Assembly: GCA_003833135.1 (NCBI GenBank)
Contig: QZLH01000205.1
Location: 61,697 to 125,696, forward strand
Reading direction: 5' to 3'
Length of the DNA: 64,000 nt
DNA from: Oehlia diaphana
Taxonomy: Eukaryota > Glomeromycota > Glomeromycetes > Glomerales > Glomeraceae
The first letter of the stretch is position 1. The number at the start of each line of letters is the position of its first letter. The notes under the pieces were generated by a model. That model did no database searches and had not been told where the DNA came from. It saw nothing but the letters and a program-made list of their open reading frames with translations. The translations under genes were made by a program, and so were the position numbers. Shown in pieces: positions 62,587 through 64,000 of this stretch.

Positions 62587-63590
62587 ATGAATAATTTATA
62601 CAAACATGCTTTAAAACAAGAGCAAAGCTTAACGCAGGACTTAGAAAAATTTGAAAATGGAGAGGATGTTTCTGTCGGTATACAAGGTATTTACGTTTTT
62701 TATTAATAAGTTTAACTTATGTTTTATTTATTCTGAACGTTTTTAATTAGGACAAATATCGGCAAGTCTTACAGCATTAAAACGAACAATAGATGATTAT
62801 GATGGACTTGCTAAAAGAGAAATGATTCTTGTTAAGCAAGAAAAGGCTTTTGCGTAATATATTTAATTTAATATTACGTATTCACAAGTTATATTTTTAA
62901 GTTTTTTTAATTAATTTCTGTAATTTTTATTATAGTAATATAAGTAAATTAAGGGATGATTATAATGAATTCAAAAGTCAATTTGAACGATTAAAACAAC
63001 GAGAGTCCAATAAGGTATTTTTTTGAATTAAAAAATTACATAAGAAATAAATATTGATTTAATTATCTGTGAAACTAGACCATTCAAAATAATAGGGCAG
63101 AGTTATTGGGACGAAGACATAATACATCCACGGTATTTTTTGAGATTATTTAATTTTATTTAGTCAATTTCATTTAATTAAATTTGTTGGTTTATAAAAA
63201 AAGCCAGAATCCCCTTTTCAACAACATGAATATTCGAGAGAACAACATGCATTACGAGAACATGATTTTTTAAAAGAAACAGATTCAGCACTTGATGAGT
63301 ATATAATGCGTGGAAGGGAAGTTCTTAATAATATATATGATCAAAATAATACTTTGAAGGTAAGGTTATTTGTATATTTTACTTATATTTCTTGCTAAAA
63401 TATCTTACATTAAGTTTCAATTTTATAGAATGCTCAAAGGAAAATGCTTGATGCAGCAAATACACTTGGGTTATCTCGGAATGTTATTCAATATATTGAA
63501 CGACGTTTTGCTCAAGACAAGTGGATATTTATAGCGGGAGTTATTTTTACTTTATTTAGTATGTGGGCAATTGTACATTATTTAACATAG
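62587..63590 (+). CDS. BOS1: ER-Golgi Qb-SNARE Bos1 (membrin/GOSR2)
   Basis: Six exons (62587-62686, 62751-62853, 62936-63014, 63079-63132, 63204-63359, 63429-63590) give 217 residues in phase. The protein opens MNNLYKHALKQEQSLTQDLE, typical of Bos1/membrin. A Q-SNARE helix follows, roughly residues 130-190 (HDFLKETDSALDEYIMRGRE, then ILNNIYDQNNTLKNAQRKML with the central Gln as DQN, and DAANTLGLSRNVIQYIERR). It finishes in a C-terminal tail anchor (WIFIAGVIFTLFSMWAIVHY). It acts as a SNARE in ER-to-Golgi vesicle fusion. Length and topology match the family. Confidence 0.92.
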
Positions 63591-64000
63591 GATAATTTAT
63601 ATTTATATATTTAATATAAGATAATATTTTATACCAAGTATAGTTTAAAAATTTACTAATTAATAATTGAATCCTTATAATACAAACATTATTCCTTTGA
63701 GCAATTCTCTTGAAGGTATTCTTACTTTCAATAAATACCAGTAGTATTTATATATCAATAAATATCTTTTATTTCTTATTAAAAAAAAATAATAAAATTA
63801 GTTAAATTACAAATTATTTAACAAGTTATATTATCAGTTATATAGTGGGAAACACAACAAATTATCAATATTACTTCAAATTAAAAATCACATAATTGAA
63901 ATTAGTATTGACTTATAATTGGATAGAAATCAAATTATATAATTAATACTTTTCTATAATCTGGCTGAAATTATTAACTTAGCTAGAATTAAGATTTTTA
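63591..64000. other. BOS1 3' flank
   Basis: AT-rich sequence to the window end. No feature recognised. Confidence 0.4.

Overview
This is eukaryotic DNA, very AT-rich, with many short GT-AG introns, long poly-A/T and (AT)n tracts, and one assembly gap (11453-12211). Gene content is fungal: the Dhh1, Sec2, Ctr9, Smc2, Rmt3/PRMT3, Mrh4, heat-shock-factor, Gbp2-like, Ppn2 and Bos1 families. The low GC, intron density, repeat load and the look of the transposase relics suggest an arbuscular mycorrhizal fungus (Glomeromycotina, Rhizophagus-like). That placement is inference.

Layout. 1-2000 is repeats, including a 287-bp MITE with a clean target-site duplication. 2100-6243 holds a mitochondrial uL15 gene (+) converging on DHH1 (-). 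6244-24756 is an 18-kb island without a host gene that I can support. It is filled with dead transposons: a MULE relic split into two parts, two DDE transposase relics, several hAT-type MITEs, and two large foldback structures, one with a further hAT MITE nested inside it. From 24757 to the end the window is gene-dense: PBDC1/CHP1 (-), SEC2 (+), CTR9 (-), SMC2 (-), PGM (-), PRMT3 (+), a large type II membrane protein with an alginate-lyase-like end (-), an unrecognised mitochondrial-type membrane protein (+), MRH4 (-), HSF (+), an Rpb9-like zinc-ribbon protein (+), a three-RRM protein (+), tRNA-Thr(AGU), PPN2-like (+), RPS3 (-) with an intronic C/D snoRNA, and BOS1 (+).

There is no operon logic. 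Several genes are paired head to head over short shared promoters: PBDC1/SEC2, PGM/PRMT3, MRH4/HSF and RPS3/BOS1. The genes are mostly housekeeping: mRNA decay and transcription elongation, chromosome condensation, glycogen/trehalose sugar metabolism, ribosome function and modification, and secretory traffic.

The most informative observations are: (1) a C/D-box snoRNA in RPS3 intron 1 whose guide matches the conserved 25S site served by yeast snR48; (2) an RRM gene whose three RRM cores are each exactly 154 coding nucleotides between introns of the same phase; (3) a hAT MITE that interrupts a relic ORF, with a target duplication that also shows the N gap is probably spurious; (4) transposase relics whose catalytic positions have decayed by G-to-A change.
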